In this document: one piece after another, positions 51,746 through 63,600 of the stretch
Numbering within the stretch: position 1 is the first letter of the stretch
Layout: every line of letters starts with the position of its first letter
Assembly (NCBI GenBank): GCA_030374805.1
Contig: JARGSG010000069.1
Coordinates: 248,001-312,000 of the forward strand
From: Gracilaria gracilis
Taxonomy: Eukaryota; Rhodophyta; Florideophyceae; Gracilariales; Gracilariaceae
DNA: 64,000 nt
Direction of reading: 5' to 3'
The notes under the pieces: model-generated
Seen by the model: only the letters and a program-made list of their open reading frames with translations
Database searches by the model: none
Told to the model about the DNA's origin: nothing
Program-made: the position numbers and the translations under genes

Positions 51746-54700
51746 CAGGATTCGATCCTCCTTGCGCACTGTCTTCCCGCCTCGACTAGGCCATATGGTA
51801 ACTTCGTAAGTTTCCATAGTACACCTCTTTTGGGTCGGAAATCAGTGGCGGGTCGAACATAAATGTCCCGCTTGATGGGTCCACTTGTAGGAACGCTCCT
51901 TTGATATCGGCCACGCCTAGGTCGAATCCCAAGCATAAGGAGATGCTCAGTAGCAATCGCATCACGATTAAGTTGGCGTTGGAACAATCCTTGCGTATCT
52001 CGTCTTTGAGGTCATCTAGGTTGCCGTGGGTCACTAGACGCGCTTTCAGCTTTCGCAGTCCATCCTCATCTTTCTTTATCTTGTAAATTGTGTGCGAAGA
52101 GATGATGTTAGCGTCTCTCGGGACCTCGCTCTCCACGACTTCTTCGTACGCTCTTATCCAGTTATCAACGCGTTTCTTCTCCACAGCCTTCCTTAGTATT
52201 CACGGTGGGGCAAACTGCACCTCGCGAGCGGACATTTGGTGGCTTCAGATCACCTTTGGCATACCGATGAGGACTTGTTGCTCATCGGATTTCAGATCGT
52301 GTGAACCTTGCATCCGTGGATTCTCGATGAGTCCCGGAGCGTAGTATCCCATATCCTTTCGAGCGCGCTCTTCGTTGACGGCCATAAGCGCTCCGCTAGT
52401 CTCCATGGCAGAATCGTTGTCTTCATTGGAGTCCGGGCTCAAGGTAAGATCTATGTAATCATCCATGAGACCTTCGCTGAGTTCGGGAGCAAGCAGGGAG
52501 CTGGGCCTCATTCTGAGGTTCTCGTATGCAACCCTGGAGATGGGTCCACGCCCTTTTCGCCTCACTTCTACGAAATGCGGGTGTAATTTGACGACAAAGG
52601 CCCAGCGCCACTCGGCTGGTATGTTGTTGGCTGTTGTTCTAAAGAAGAACAGAACGTCATCGCCATGCTTTATAGGAGATCGTGGGAGTCCAGAATGGAC
52701 GCGTACCTTCAAAGCCCTTTGGAACGCCCTCGTTGCTGCCTGTTGAGTGTAGGCTTCGAGCAGCTCCTCCGTGTTCATTCGTCGAGGTGCACCTAGTACT
52801 GAAGGGGCGTAGTCCTTAGCTAGTTCGAATGATTTCATCACTTTCGAGCCAGTGAAGCAATTAGACAGGAAAAGTGCTCTTGACAGGGTGATTTTGTCAG
52901 CAGCCCTCGTGTTGTCCATCTGCAGATTCCCTAATACGTGCTTCACGAACCCGTTCTTCCTCTCTACGATGCCGGTTTTGTTGTGCCGTCTGACAGGCCT
53001 CGCCTTGAATTCAATTTCCCTTCCGGAGTGGAATCGCTTTGTCTCGCGACTATTGAATTCGTCGTCGGCTCATAGGCTGTCAAGCGCTCCGTGTCTGTTT
53101 TTCCACTCGATCTCCAGTGTTGCAGTGACGGTGCTGGCTTCTCTATCGCAGGTGATGGCCCCTTCGGAGAACCCCGTTCCACAGTCGACAATGTGTAAGA
53201 CGGTGTACCGAGTCTGTTTGATCACGCCGAACATGAAGTCCACTTGGATCTCAACGTTGAACGCTTGGTTCAAGTGGTTGATAGAAATTTTTTTGGCCGG
53301 AGCTCGTAAGCCAGATTGTGCGCATATGCCACAGTTCTCGCTGATTTCCTGACTTCCTCCTATAATTCCTTCGAAGTCCGTCCTGCTCTTGCACATCGAT
53401 CAATTATCTCGTCCGGATGTGCGTGAGTAAGGCGGTGTAGGCGCTTGGCCAATGTTCTTGGTCTGAGGTTCCTTGCCAAAATAGCCAGTAAGGTGTACAT
53501 CGTCGGTGTGATAAGAGCATGAGCTCTTGCATTATACACTGAAGTGGATCATATATATAGGTCAATTATCCGCGGTTGCTCATCTTTCTCGCGACAGATA
53601 GTAGTGTAGGCGGGGTACCTGTGAAATCGACGATAATATACCGTTGTATATCAAGTCCAATCGTTAGTGGAGAGTCGTCATCGAATAGATCGAAGTTGAG
53701 CTCTGTGTTCCGATTCCGTGTATCTTGAAAAGATAGGTCCATGAGCACTTGACCTCCTTTACGCTCTCACAGTTATTTTCCAAACCTCTCTTATAACGCG
53801 TTCTCGGCTTGTATGGATCAAATGTGATCCCCAAGTTTTCGCATAATCGCATTGCCGAGGCGATGCCCCCAGACGATAGCGGACTTCCTTCGTCCAGTAT
53901 GGGATTCGGGTCTGATACCGAATCCCTTAGCAAAAAAGTGGTTTAGAGCCATCGTTACGAGCTTTCCAGTTCTGTTTGGTTCTTCCTTCGGTATAAACGC
54001 GTTTTTCCTGATCTTGCACTTTTGGCTTATCAGTGACTGCCCTCTCGGACTCTCCTTTTTGGAGGTCATTATCGTGTTTCCGTAAATGATCGCGCTTACG
54101 CTTTCTTCCTTTCTTGAAGTCCTTGTTGGTATTGAGGTATGTTTCTGAGGACCTATCTGTCTTAAGCCCTGCATCCAGAGTGAGCTGGAGATCTTTTTCT
54201 TCGAATCTGGCCTTTTCGAGGGCTCTCACAGCACCCTGAAACCCGATAGAATGGCATTCATCGCCATATGTGCGCATTATCTTGTGCCGTTTCAAAACCG
54301 CTTTCATTGCGCACAGAGATTGAGTCCACTTATCATCTGAACTAACTTTGTATCCATTTGTGAGCCCGGTTTCTATCAGCTCGCTGATAAAATGAATGCG
54401 GGACTCGTTCATTGCCATAATACCAATCCTATTCGCGTCCTTGTTCTTCAATGACGTGAACAAGTTGCTAATGATATTGTTGAAGGTTTGCGAGGATAAA
54501 CCGGCATTCAAGAGCAGATTAAATCCAAAATTTTGGCTATCGCTGAAGTCATGCTCAGAGTTGGTAAGATTGAGGTATTGAAGTGCTGGAACTGCAAACT
54601 TTTCATTAAAATCGTTAGCTGGTTTGCTGTGCTTGCGTTTACAAGCATTAATTTGCTTATATAGGCTCACCACTCTTTGTAAAGGATCCACGGATGAATC

Positions 54701-55110
54701 CTTCGCAACAACGTTCACTATCCCCTTAATTAGAATATTTGATTGATCTTATCATCTTTTTCTTGCTGAGTTAGAATCAGTTCACCAATAGGCACAGCCT
54801 TCTTAATCACTTCATTTTCGGAGAATTCCAGAGAGCGTTATAGTGTCATTACCATAATTGCGGCAGCTTTTTTAGCGCAAGAGTCGCCTCTTGCGGCGCT
54901 TGCTCGCAGGCTGCTAGCCCAATCAAACACGAATTCTCTCCAGAGAAGTTTATTCGTGTACGCGCGCAGCTCTGGAGGGATGAATATATTGCCTGGAGAG
55001 GGATCCTCTCTTGGATCCATAACTTTCGTATGCCCTTCGGCCAAAAGCTCGAAGTTCATCGTAGACGCAGTGTAGGATGGAATGGTTCACAAACAATACA
55101 GTCGGCTCAA
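51746..55110 (-). mobile_element. Ty1/copia element 3, truncated (fossil)
   Basis: Minus-strand gag-pol of a copia element lacking its 3' end (rest of RT, RNase H, LTR), where repeat B begins. In element sense: Gag start at 55059 (MNFELLAEGHTK), Gag body 53927-54718 with a basic KKGRKRKRDHLRK segment, protease-like region near 53880 (LDEGSPLSSGG), integrase 53070-53396 (VDFMFG, VDCGTGFSEG) and its C-terminal region 52245-52946, RT start 51746-52184 (RLVTHGN, DIKGAFLQ, LPYGLVEAGRQ). A MULE adjoins its leader at 55111. Broken at several points. Confidence 0.8.
55102..55110. repeat. probable 9-bp MULE target duplication, left copy
   Basis: TCGGCTCAA here against TCGGCACAA at 61250-61258, eight of nine bases alike. 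Nine bases is the usual Mutator length. Confidence 0.6.
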
Positions 55111-55415
55111 GGGAGGAGAAAAATCGACGCACAGTGAGAACTGTTAAGAACCTCCCTCCCAGAACCTCCACTTTTATGTAACAAAAAAGTCAGAGAACCT
55201 CTCATGACATGGTCACGTCTTCGTCGAACCTCTGTACCACTCTAATTGTGCCAAGTGCTTAGAACTTCCCTAGCGCACATTGACATTGGCCGAAGCCTCA
55301 CAACAACCCGGCGTGACCACTTTCCTACCTTATACAAGTTGTATAGAACAAAATAGAACCGCTAGAGTAGAATAGAAAAGCGCGCGCTTCTGAGCTAAAG
55401 TAAATTGAAAACGTT
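55111..55415 (+). repeat. MULE left terminal inverted repeat
   Basis: Matches the reverse complement of 60930-61249. Shared blocks: TGTTAAGAACCTCCCTCCCA, GTGCCAAGTGCTTA/GGCGCCAAGTGCTTA, GGCGTGACCA and GAACAAAATAGAA. Confidence 0.88.
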
Positions 55416-55520
55416 ACTTTCTCAGGTCATCAACCTCTCCACCTCCAATGCGGTACCACTTGAGAGCTCGATGAAGCTAAACATTCTACGCAAGAAGCAT
55501 TGGCAAATTATTAGGTGGAG

Positions 55521-56450
55521 ATGATTTCCTTTACCGATGCCGACGGTCCTACCGTTCGGTATCCACCCAATGAACCTTTGGACTCTATGGTGATAGCGTA
55601 CGTTGACCCGCGTAACGATGAAACCGACCAAGAAGATGGCGGTATTTCAGATCTCACCGATGCCCAAAAGAAAGACATGAACATTATGCTACGAAGAATC
55701 TCGGTATTTCTGAAGAAAACAGCGCAAAAAAACATATGTGACATACGACAGAAGAGATCGGGCTGGGTTTCGGGAGCTGAAGGACTCTGGGTCTACCTAG
55801 TATGTGATCAGATAAATATTGTCACCGATAAGCATGGGATGAGAAGTACAAATTTCATTGACAGCTGTGAGCCAAAAATTTGGTTCTCTAATGAGCTGCT
55901 TCAAGCCGGGGTGTTTGAACTGGAGCCAAAATTTGGCGTGGTTTTAGTACCACCAGATACTGGGTCCAACTTACATGGCCTTGCACGGGTCATCGAGAGG
56001 GAAAGCCATGAGGACCAGCTGGACAGGCTTGAGTCGCACTCTGTGACGTTCTGCGAAAAGCTTTATCGCAGCTCAGCAGCGATAGATACCATTGTAATTC
56101 AAGTTAATATTGATCGTGTTCATTGGGCAATGTTCGTGGCACAAAAGGTGGAGGGAAAGCGGTGGAAGATTTATTGGGGTGACAGCCGAAGAGAAGAATG
56201 TCCCGTAGAATGTCGGAAGCTCTTGACGAGAATAATTGACTGTGCGTTGAGGGAGGAAAAGGAGTGGGTATTCCTCTCTGAAAACTATATGTTAGACGTT
56301 CTTGGATAGAAGCGGCAGAAAGATTCATACAGTTGTGGTGCCTATGTTGTGTCTGCAATGACCCATTTCTATGAGACGCGAGGGATCATTCCAGAAGCCA
56401 CTTTCAACCCAAAACACCCCTATCATCTCACAGAGAGGTATCGTTGGGTA
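55521..56450 (+). pseudogene. Ulp1-like cysteine protease (peptidase C48) of the MULE
   Basis: From ATG 55521. The C-terminal C48 fold is clear: catalytic His in VNIDRVHWAMFVAQ (about residue 201), Asp in IYWGDSRR (about 221) and, after an in-frame TAG at 56307-56309, the KRQKDSYSCGAYVVSA motif with the catalytic Cys at 56335-56337. Ulp1 proteases process or remove SUMO; the role inside MULEs is unknown. The first 100 residues are acidic and unassigned. Without read-through the product would lack its nucleophile, so this copy is inactive. Immediately downstream lies the zinc-domain ORF. Confidence 0.85.
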
Positions 56451-56699
56451 TGCGTGGAAGCACTTATTCGTATAATAATGTCAATATTACACGTCCTGCC
56501 GATGAAGAATGTCCACACTGTGGACCAGACGCACCTCCGACAACGGGCCAAGATATACTTGGCTCGTCATGGCGGGGAAAGTGGGCAACGTGTGGTGGCG
56601 CTTGGAACAGTTGGTGGGAACAATGCAAGTCAGAGAGGATCTGGCTAGAATTTCACTGGTGAAGGAGGGAGTGAAGGTACTGAAGTTGTATGGAGGACG

Positions 56700-57341
56700 A
56701 TGGTACCGAGGGTAAAAGGACTAGGAAAGAAGGGTAGAGGGAAGTCGCGAATATCGCGAAATAACGAACGCGTGGTAATGGATCTCCCGGGCTATATCTA
56801 TGACCTTGTGGAGTCGGAAGGTTATGCGTATTTCGTTCAATACTCCAAGCCAGGCACTCGATCGTTAGAGTATGGCCTTAACCTCAGATTACGCTGTATA
56901 AAATACAAGAAAGATCCGCCAGGTTGTGGGTGTAAGGCGGCTTTTATGGCCAAGCCCTTGTTCCACGGTAAAGGCTGGCTTCTCACGGATACGTGTGATG
57001 TTCACAATGACGAACAACTGGATGTCGATATGCGTGGAGGCAAACAGAAACGCAAAGAAGCAGTGACTGCGACCATCAAGAGAGTAGCTGCGGATAAAAT
57101 GCGTTTGCAGTTCATCCATTACATTCCTACCTCTTCACGTATGGAAGAGAGAGGACTTGGTGGCCGGGAAAGAGCACGAAGCACGGATGAGGAGAACTCT
57201 ATGCTTTCAATTCCGCTTCGCCCCTCCAGAGTGTTCACAACAGGAGCCAACCTTAGAGACGGTAATTACGTAAGAACCCAGGAGGAGGTGAGCCGCGCAA
57301 CCAGCATAAAGAAAGTCTTACATATTGATGAAGAGGAGTGA
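56700..57341 (+). CDS. zinc-domain ORF of the MULE (FLYWCH/GCM-like)
   Basis: 213 residues from ATG 56700. A domain at about 27-105 has SEGYAYFVQYSKPGTRSLEY, LRLRCIKYKK, GCGCKAAFMAKPLF and DTCDVHNDEQLD, giving a Cys...Cys-x-Cys...Cys/His-x-His pattern like the WRKY-GCM1/FLYWCH fingers found at the N-terminus of MULE transposases. The remainder is basic and charged. It is separate from the transposase, which has its own similar finger near 58240-58360, so this may be an accessory DNA-binding protein or a duplicated N-terminus. Confidence 0.6.
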   Translation: MVPRVKGLGKKGRGKSRISRNNERVVMDLPGYIYDLVESEGYAYFVQYSKPGTRSLEYGLNLRLRCIKYKKDPPGCGCKAAFMAKPLFHGKGWLLTDTCDVHNDEQLDVDMRGGKQKRKEAVTATIKRVAADKMRLQFIHYIPTSSRMEERGLGGRERARSTDEENSMLSIPLRPSRVFTTGANLRDGNYVRTQEEVSRATSIKKVLHIDEEE

Positions 57342-57921
57342 TCAGTTGATGTTCATGAAGATTTGAAGGGTTGTGGTGTAGCCCATGATGCAGTTCATCC
57401 TTCAACAGGCCTACTATCAGATGATGGTTCTCCGATTGACGAAACGCACTTAGTGAATCCGAAATTGAAAACTGAAATAAAAAAGATACGTTGGATCCTC
57501 CCTTCTCCAAGAAATAGGTGATTTTCTGCCTGTCTAACAACTGTTCTCCAGCCTAAACCTCCTTCTCTAGTACCAGCCACATATATACGTAATGGGGACG
57601 ACAGCGAAGAACGAACGCCTCCGTATCAGCCGCATCATTCCCATCTGGGAGCTTCAAAACCTATAGAATGCAATACGAGGGAGGAGCCTGTGCCTCTCGT
57701 GTGAAAGACCACCCCATTATAGAGAAAAATACTGCACCGAACCTCCCTCTGCACACAAATTCCGGTGTTGGAGCGCAAGAACCGCGTCGTGGGGCCGGAC
57801 TTGGGGATGAGAGCAATAGAGCATCGGAGGTTTCCAGAGCGTGTGAAGTGGATGCGGGGGAACACGAGCTGGACGTGAAGTTGTTTGACTCGAAAGTGCT
57901 GGAGGTTAAGGACGTGAACGT

Positions 57922-60310
57922 ATGGAGAGCCAGAACTGGTTCTGGAGCGAGTGTGCAGGACGTAGACGGGATAGGTTCGGGATCAAAGAGCTCAGGGGCG
58001 TTGTGAATGTCGCAAGTGAAAGCTCCGCGTCTACTGAAGAGCTCCCCGCTGAAGAAATGGTCCGCAGAGGGTTCTTGGCGTACTTGGAGCAAATGGAACC
58101 CACCGGAGCTCATGAGGTATTGCAGCACTTGCAGTACATCTGAGACTACTTCGGTTTCAAACTCTCCATTCGTGATTCGAAGAACGGGACGGAGGACGAT
58201 GGCAGAAGAGTTCTACTACGTGGCTAACTGAAATGCTTCTACAAAGAAAATGAGCATAGCACATGCCCGTACAGCTTCAGAGCTCGGCGTGTGAGAGTGT
58301 CTCAAACGGGTCCCCAACAGTATGCTTTCATTCCAGATTTCTCACGTGCCCATCGTAACCACTCCGTCGGAAAGTCGTTATACCGAAAACTGTCCCCAGA
58401 CATGGAGCGGGAAGCCCACCACTTACACACCAACCTCCACCTTCAATATGATGTGGTCCTCAAGCTTATTGAAGATAAATATAACGTGACCGTGAACAGG
58501 CCTTTGCTTAGAAAGCGTGTTAAGTACATGCAAGACGCACGGTTCCCGAAAGAAAAGGAGTGTCTTTGACTCTATCAGAACCTACTTCAACTTCAATCGC
58601 AAAACCACAGGCACAGAATGTACTGTAGAACAGACCAAACGGATGGCCTTCAGTACATAGCGTGGTGCCTGGACGGCTGGGATAGCGACTACGAACGCGA
58701 TGGAATCGCACCCGGCATGTCAATTGATTGCAAAGCAATGGCAAACCGCTTCGCCCTCCCTCTCATCAGCGTGAATGGGAGGTGATAATCACGGGAATCT
58801 CATCACGTTCTTTATGGGTTATATTGGGGACGAAAGTACTGACAGTTTCGTTTGGGTCCTGGAGCGGTTTAAGGAGTGTGTACGAATCTCCCCGAGCTAT
58901 GTGGCTGTTGACTACTGCATGGAATTGATTAATGCCATTCAGAACGTATAAACGTTCTCCTTTGTCGTTCTAGACGACTGGAACCTAAATCAAAATCAGG
59001 ATCCACACGCAGAACGTTGGTGCAAGTCTGTGGAAAGGAGCGACCTGGGCGATGGTATGCGAGTGGATATGTACGACTTGAGAAAGTCCAAGACGGTTCA
59101 ACTCTTCGAATATAAGAGATCGGAGTTTGAACAAAAATGCTTCTTTAACTTCAACAAACCGCTACCGAGATGGTACAAGTTTCTTTACCGGGAGAGGCCA
59201 ACTATGCTGGTGAGATGCTACAAAGACCTTTACATATCTCGTCGTTTCTTCTTCCAAGGAAGTGGCTATTGCGAGTCCTCGCATGCCAGATACCGTAATC
59301 TCGTCCTCAATCGAGACGTGCCATTCTCCGAAGTACCCCTCACCATGTTGAAATTGACGCAGAGAGTCCAGCTAGAACGCCAGCACAGGGCCTCGTTACG
59401 TGATACGGCTTTGCGAAACAAACTTATCCACACTAGACTACCACTCTCAACGGATTCCGTCACAAACATTATCCACTCCTTCAAGAGGTACAGCATCAAC
59501 AAATTTATGGAGCTCAGCGTTCGGTACTCTTCAAACTTCAAGGTCGTAGAGGCAGCTGTGCGTATGCCCCTTGACGTGCCCTTCAGTTTCGAGGTTGGTG
59601 TCCAGAACCTCAACGTCTCTCATGAAAATCCTCTCGTGATATTCACGCTAACATACTTCCACAACCAGAGCGGCGCTGTTACTGGTTCGAACCAAACTGG
59701 CGGAAGCACATTCCACGTCTATATACACACTCCATCTACCAACCCCGATGACGTGAATGGGAGATGCAGTTGCGGGAAGATGGCCGCAACAGGAATTCCG
59801 TGCGCTCATATCACCCGCCTGTTCGTCGTTTATAACGACGTGCTAAACCGATGGTCTCACGTTCACAACGCGATGAAGACCCGCTTTCGTATACAGCGGT
59901 TTTGGCATTCGTATTGGGGCAGAGACCTCGCTCGGTGGACGTTGTCGGATATTCTCCATCTCCGTAACCATCTCCGTAACCAAATGGGCGCGCCCGGTGT
60001 TACCACTGCACAGCAAGGGGAATTGAACGGCCAAGCAGTCCAGAATGACGGCGAAACTCCAAATGATCCTATTGGCGGTGCAGTGATGGGTACCAAACTT
60101 ATTGACACTGCTACCGGGACACAAAACTACAACGCCGATTTGCAACACGTTCTTAGAAATCCTGGACACAGCAGAAACGCAGAGATCTTCTCTTATGCAC
60201 GTTATTCTGACGGGAAGTCCTTATATGATCAGATGCACAGAGTTGCGGAGGGCTTTGGCAAGTTGGCTGTAGACAGTGCGAAAAAGTATCTCGAAGAAGG
60301 GTTGCGTTAA
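57922..60310 (+). pseudogene. MULE (MURA-type) transposase with SWIM zinc finger
   Basis: Parts on the plus strand: an N-terminal finger near 58240-58360 (CFYKENEHSTCPYSFRARRV and a distal HRNH), LHLQYDVVLKLIEDKYNVTV, a DDE-fold core near 58640-58960 (LDGWDSDYERDG, LITFFMGYIGDESTDSFVWV, VAVDYCMELINAI), then an intact 3' frame from about 58960 to 60310 with the SWIM motif CSCGKMAATGIPCAH at 59765-59809. Several frame changes and stops lie between 58140 and 58960, so the catalytic core is broken while the C-terminal 430 codons stay open. The last 120 residues are Gly/Asn/Thr-rich. Confidence 0.82.
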
Positions 60311-60640
60311 TTGAACGCAAAAAGATACCCTTTCAACCCCCAGATACAAATTCCTACAATATCATCGGATCTGTTGCCTCAGCCGAGCAATGAGACCGAA
60401 TGCGATAATAAAGACACAGCTGAAGTCCGAAACCCGAATTCCGGTGCCGCAAGAACGAAAAAGAAACGGCAGCGGTTTTTCAAGAAAAGAGTTCACGTTC
60501 AAAACGCCCAAGGCTGTGCAACAGGAGTTTCGACCTTTCAGGTTTCCAATCACAAAGTTCTGTTTCAACTCAGAGCCGAGAACGCCTTCTACAAACGACA
60601 GAGGGAGCGGAGCCATTGACGCGAGGGGGAACAGCTAGCG
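60311..60640 (+). other. MULE 3' region with short basic frame
   Basis: About 100 codons, Lys/Arg-rich (TKKKRQRFFKKRVHVQ), directly after the transposase stop and overlapping another frame. Possibly a former C-terminal extension with a nuclear signal. Confidence 0.3.
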
Positions 60641-60929
60641 AGGTGACTACTCCAGCTCAGGCTATTGCGGCAGCCATTGCTGTTGTTGATCACCCAGATA
60701 AACAGTACAATGGTACAAAAATAATGATTAGTTTCGTACTTAAGGTAGTTCTTGGAGCAGTACAAACGCGTTAGGGTGATTCAAAGCGATTACGTGTTTT
60801 AGAACTTAGTTTTCAGACCTGTAGAGGAAGCCTCTTGAGGAAGATGCCACGACAGAGCTGAAGCATCAGCAAAGAGGATCGGTGGATGGGAGGTCACGAA
60901 GCCACGAACGGTGAAAACAGGACATGGGA

Positions 60930-61249
60930 CGAGAGCCCATTAACTTTGAATTGCGCGCGCATAGCTCAATAGCACGCGCTTTTTTTTTCTACTTTAGCTC
61001 TTCTATTTTGTTCTGTACAACTTTTATAAGGAAAAAAATGGTCACGCCGGGCTGTTGTAAGGCTTTGGCTAATGGCAATGTGCGCTAGGGGAGTTTTAAG
61101 CACTTGGCGCCATTAGAGTGGTACAGAGGTTTGACGAAGACGTGAACATGTCATGAGAGATTTAATGACTTTTTTTGTTACATATAAATGGAGGTTCTGG
61201 GAGGGAGGTTCTTAACAGCTCTCAATGTGCGTCAATTTTTCTCCTGTCG
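60930..61249 (-). repeat. MULE right terminal inverted repeat
   Basis: Partner of 55111-55415; ends TTTTTCTCCTGTCG. Contains a run of nine T near 60981. Confidence 0.88.
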
Positions 61250-61258
61250 TCGGCACAA
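61250..61258. repeat. probable 9-bp MULE target duplication, right copy
   Basis: TCGGCACAA, one mismatch from 55102-55110. Confidence 0.6.
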
Positions 61259-61838
61259 GAGGTCCGCCCGGGAGCTCTCTGGATGGGAGCTCCTGGGCTG
61301 ATGGTGTGACTTTATATAGGGATACTGGGCGACCGTTGGGCTAACTATGACGTTACAATAGGGGATAAAAGTAATCACAAGTTGTGCGTCAGAGAGAGCT
61401 ATGGGTACGTCACTAACAACAGTATCCCTCTATTCACGCTCTACATGTACTGTGTGGTGCCCTACAATGTTAAACACTTGTAGAAACCAACTTCCGAACG
61501 GTACGTTCTGGACTTCAGCCCATTCATTAACGCCCAGAACGCTTTCTCTGCCACTCTGTTGCGCACTTCTGAATGCAATTCGGTGAAAGGACGTCGTCGA
61601 ACAATGTGATAAGCTTAACTGCAAGTGTTGAACAATGGACGTCAAAACTCTACAAAATGTCCCCGGCATAGACAGTTTACATCGCAATTCAATCTTTTTA
61701 TTTCTGCACATCCAATGAAATTACGCACAAAAAGACTGTCAAGTCCTCCCAGTCCCCGAATGCAAAACCAGTCAACCCTAACCTCACCACTCGTTCCGTA
61801 TGTTCAGTCGCAAACCTTGCTTTGGCAAGCGCAGCTCT
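61259..61838. other. spacer between MULE and second pogo-like gene
   Basis: Contains a palindrome GGGAGCTCTCTGGATGGGAG (61269-61288) and, on the minus strand, a TATATAAAG box near 61312. If the MULE sits in copia element 3, this stretch could hold that element's 5' LTR; I found no tRNA-iMet primer site to prove it. Confidence 0.4.
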
Positions 61839-63490
61839 TTATCTCATCGACCGAACGAGAACGACAGGCTCTCCGTAGCGCTCGGCACGGTATGCCGCGC
61901 GCGATTCCTCAAACCTCTTTCTTGACTGGCGCGTTTTCATGCGAGCATCCGCTTCCTTCGCCAACATCTTCAGCTCGAGAATGCGCGCCGCTTCACGTTC
62001 ACGCTTCCGTTTGGCGTCCTGTTGTTTCAGTAGTTAGATGGCTCGTTCAGAAGTCACAACGGCACCCAGAGATGTATCCAAGAACCCAGATTTGGTAAGT
62101 TCTACCTGTCCAATAATTTCCAGACTGGTGGCTTTTCGTCGTTCATCTAACATGTTGATCATGTCGTCGACAGAGACAACGCGCGTAGGTTCTTCTGCAC
62201 TCTATGGCCTTGCTTGAGCGAAAAGACGGTATTCGTCAAGAGGGCATATTCCAGTTGCTCGGAAACCTGCCTTGATGTTGTCGGACGTGAATGATTCTTC
62301 GTAGGCTTTTGTTATCAACTTCGTGACGTCAAACTCATCCAGCGTTCGTTCAACTCCAATACCCTTAGTGACCGATTGCGTAATGTTTCGGAACAGGGTG
62401 TTGAAGGCCGGAAAAACCATGACATCCAGTGGCTGCGTTGTGCCGCTCGTGTGCGCTGGGAGTGAGTAGCCAATGATCCCGTTCATTCTGAACTTCTCTA
62501 ACACCCCAATCGACAAATGGAAGCGATAACCATCGTAGATTAAGAGGGCTTTACGCCCATTTTCACGTAGATCTTGTGTGTCCTTGATGAACCAATTTGC
62601 CCACTCTAAAAAGTTCCAGGAATCAATCGACGACACATCCTTCTTCGCGTGAATTAAGCCACTTCGTGGCGGCAACTCCGAGATGCACTGCGACCGCTCT
62701 TCCCCACCCGGATGAATTGTTGTCGTTCGAACACGAATCCGGTTTCCGTGGTAAACGAACAGTGGCCTACCACGCTCTCCATTTTCATGCACACAAGCCA
62801 GGATGCTGATTCGGTTTACATTCTTAAAAGCCACAGCCGGGACCAACGGCTTCTGACCGCGCAAGAAGTACGACTTTTTTCTGGAAGCACTCTTCTCGTT
62901 CCACGCTGAAACACCAGTTCCATCAACGTTCACAATCCGCTTGGGGTCGATGTCGTGTTGTTTAATGATATGTTCTAAACGAGCAAAGTGGGCCGTTAAG
63001 CTTTCGCCATTGGTGGCACGGAACCGAACCGCATCTTGACGTTGAACAGCGCAGTAAGTTATCTTGTCCGAATGCCTTTTTTCAAAGGCTCGACAGAATT
63101 TGTCGCCGGGGCGAGAATTCCAAAAGCGTATTGGGCTTCTTCTCCAAGCTGGAAGGTCTTCGACTAACATTTGCACCGTGTCCTTTAAGTCGTTTCGTGT
63201 AAGTGGTTTACCCCAGTAGGCATACCGTGTCAGGGTGTTACAGATCTGGTTCTCCGCCATCAACGTCAGCGACCGACCGAATGTGACTGCTGGTTTGGTT
63301 TTGTCGGCATGATTGTAGCGGTACCACAATGTACTGGCAGGTACTCCCACCCGATGGGCCGCTTTTGGAAAAGACATTCCACGTCGGATAAGCTTCCTGC
63401 CTCGGCGGTAACGTCTGTCAGGATCCAGGAATCGTTTGCCAGCTTGGGAGTCGAGGACAATATTAACCGCCCGAGGCAGGTATGCGACTC
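61839..63490 (-). pseudogene. second pogo-like (DDE_1) transposase, decayed
   Basis: A single minus-strand frame from about 63490 (no ATG until 63377) to TAA 61839-61841. The N-terminus has a Psq-type helix-turn-helix (RGRKLIRRG then MSFPKAAHRVGVPASTLWYR). The catalytic part, 391 codons from ATG 63377, has D152 (VNVDGTG), D282 (LLIYDGYRFH) and D318 (TTQPLDVMVF); D-G-Y in place of the usual D-G-H is a small departure. TAG at 62202-62204 and TAA near 62035 interrupt a basic coiled-coil tail (KRKREREAARILELKMLAKE). It is not close to the pogo-like transposase at 28.9-30.6 kb. TIRs not found. Confidence 0.8.
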
Positions 63491-63584
63491 ATGTTATGTT
63501 TGGTGTCATGTTGATAAAGAGGTTGATGAAGGTTGCGTCGGATGTTGGTTATCTTTTGTTTCTCCTCGTGCAGAAAAAGGAATG

Positions 63585-63600
63585 GTTGCGCTTTTATAGA
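63585..63600 (-). promoter_or_regulatory. possible TATA box for the second pogo-like gene
   Basis: TCTATAAAAGCG on the minus strand about 100 bp before the transposase frame opens. Confidence 0.35.

Larger units (their letters stand above)
55111..61249 (+). mobile_element. Mutator-like transposon (MULE) with Ulp1-type protease gene
   Basis: 6.1 kb between long terminal inverted repeats (55111-55415 and about 60930-61249, near 80% alike, starting GGGAGGAGAAAAA) with a near-perfect 9-bp duplication. It carries, all on the plus strand, a Ulp1/C48 protease gene, a zinc-domain ORF and a MURA-type transposase with a SWIM finger. MULEs with Ulp1-like genes are known in plants (the Kaonashi group). 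It is probably inserted in the leader of the copia element to its left. All three genes show decay. Confidence 0.85.

Noticed and set aside
61625-62098. 157-codon plus-strand frame
   Set aside because: Complement of the basic coiled-coil tail of the pogo-like transposase, which has clear family sequence on the minus strand.
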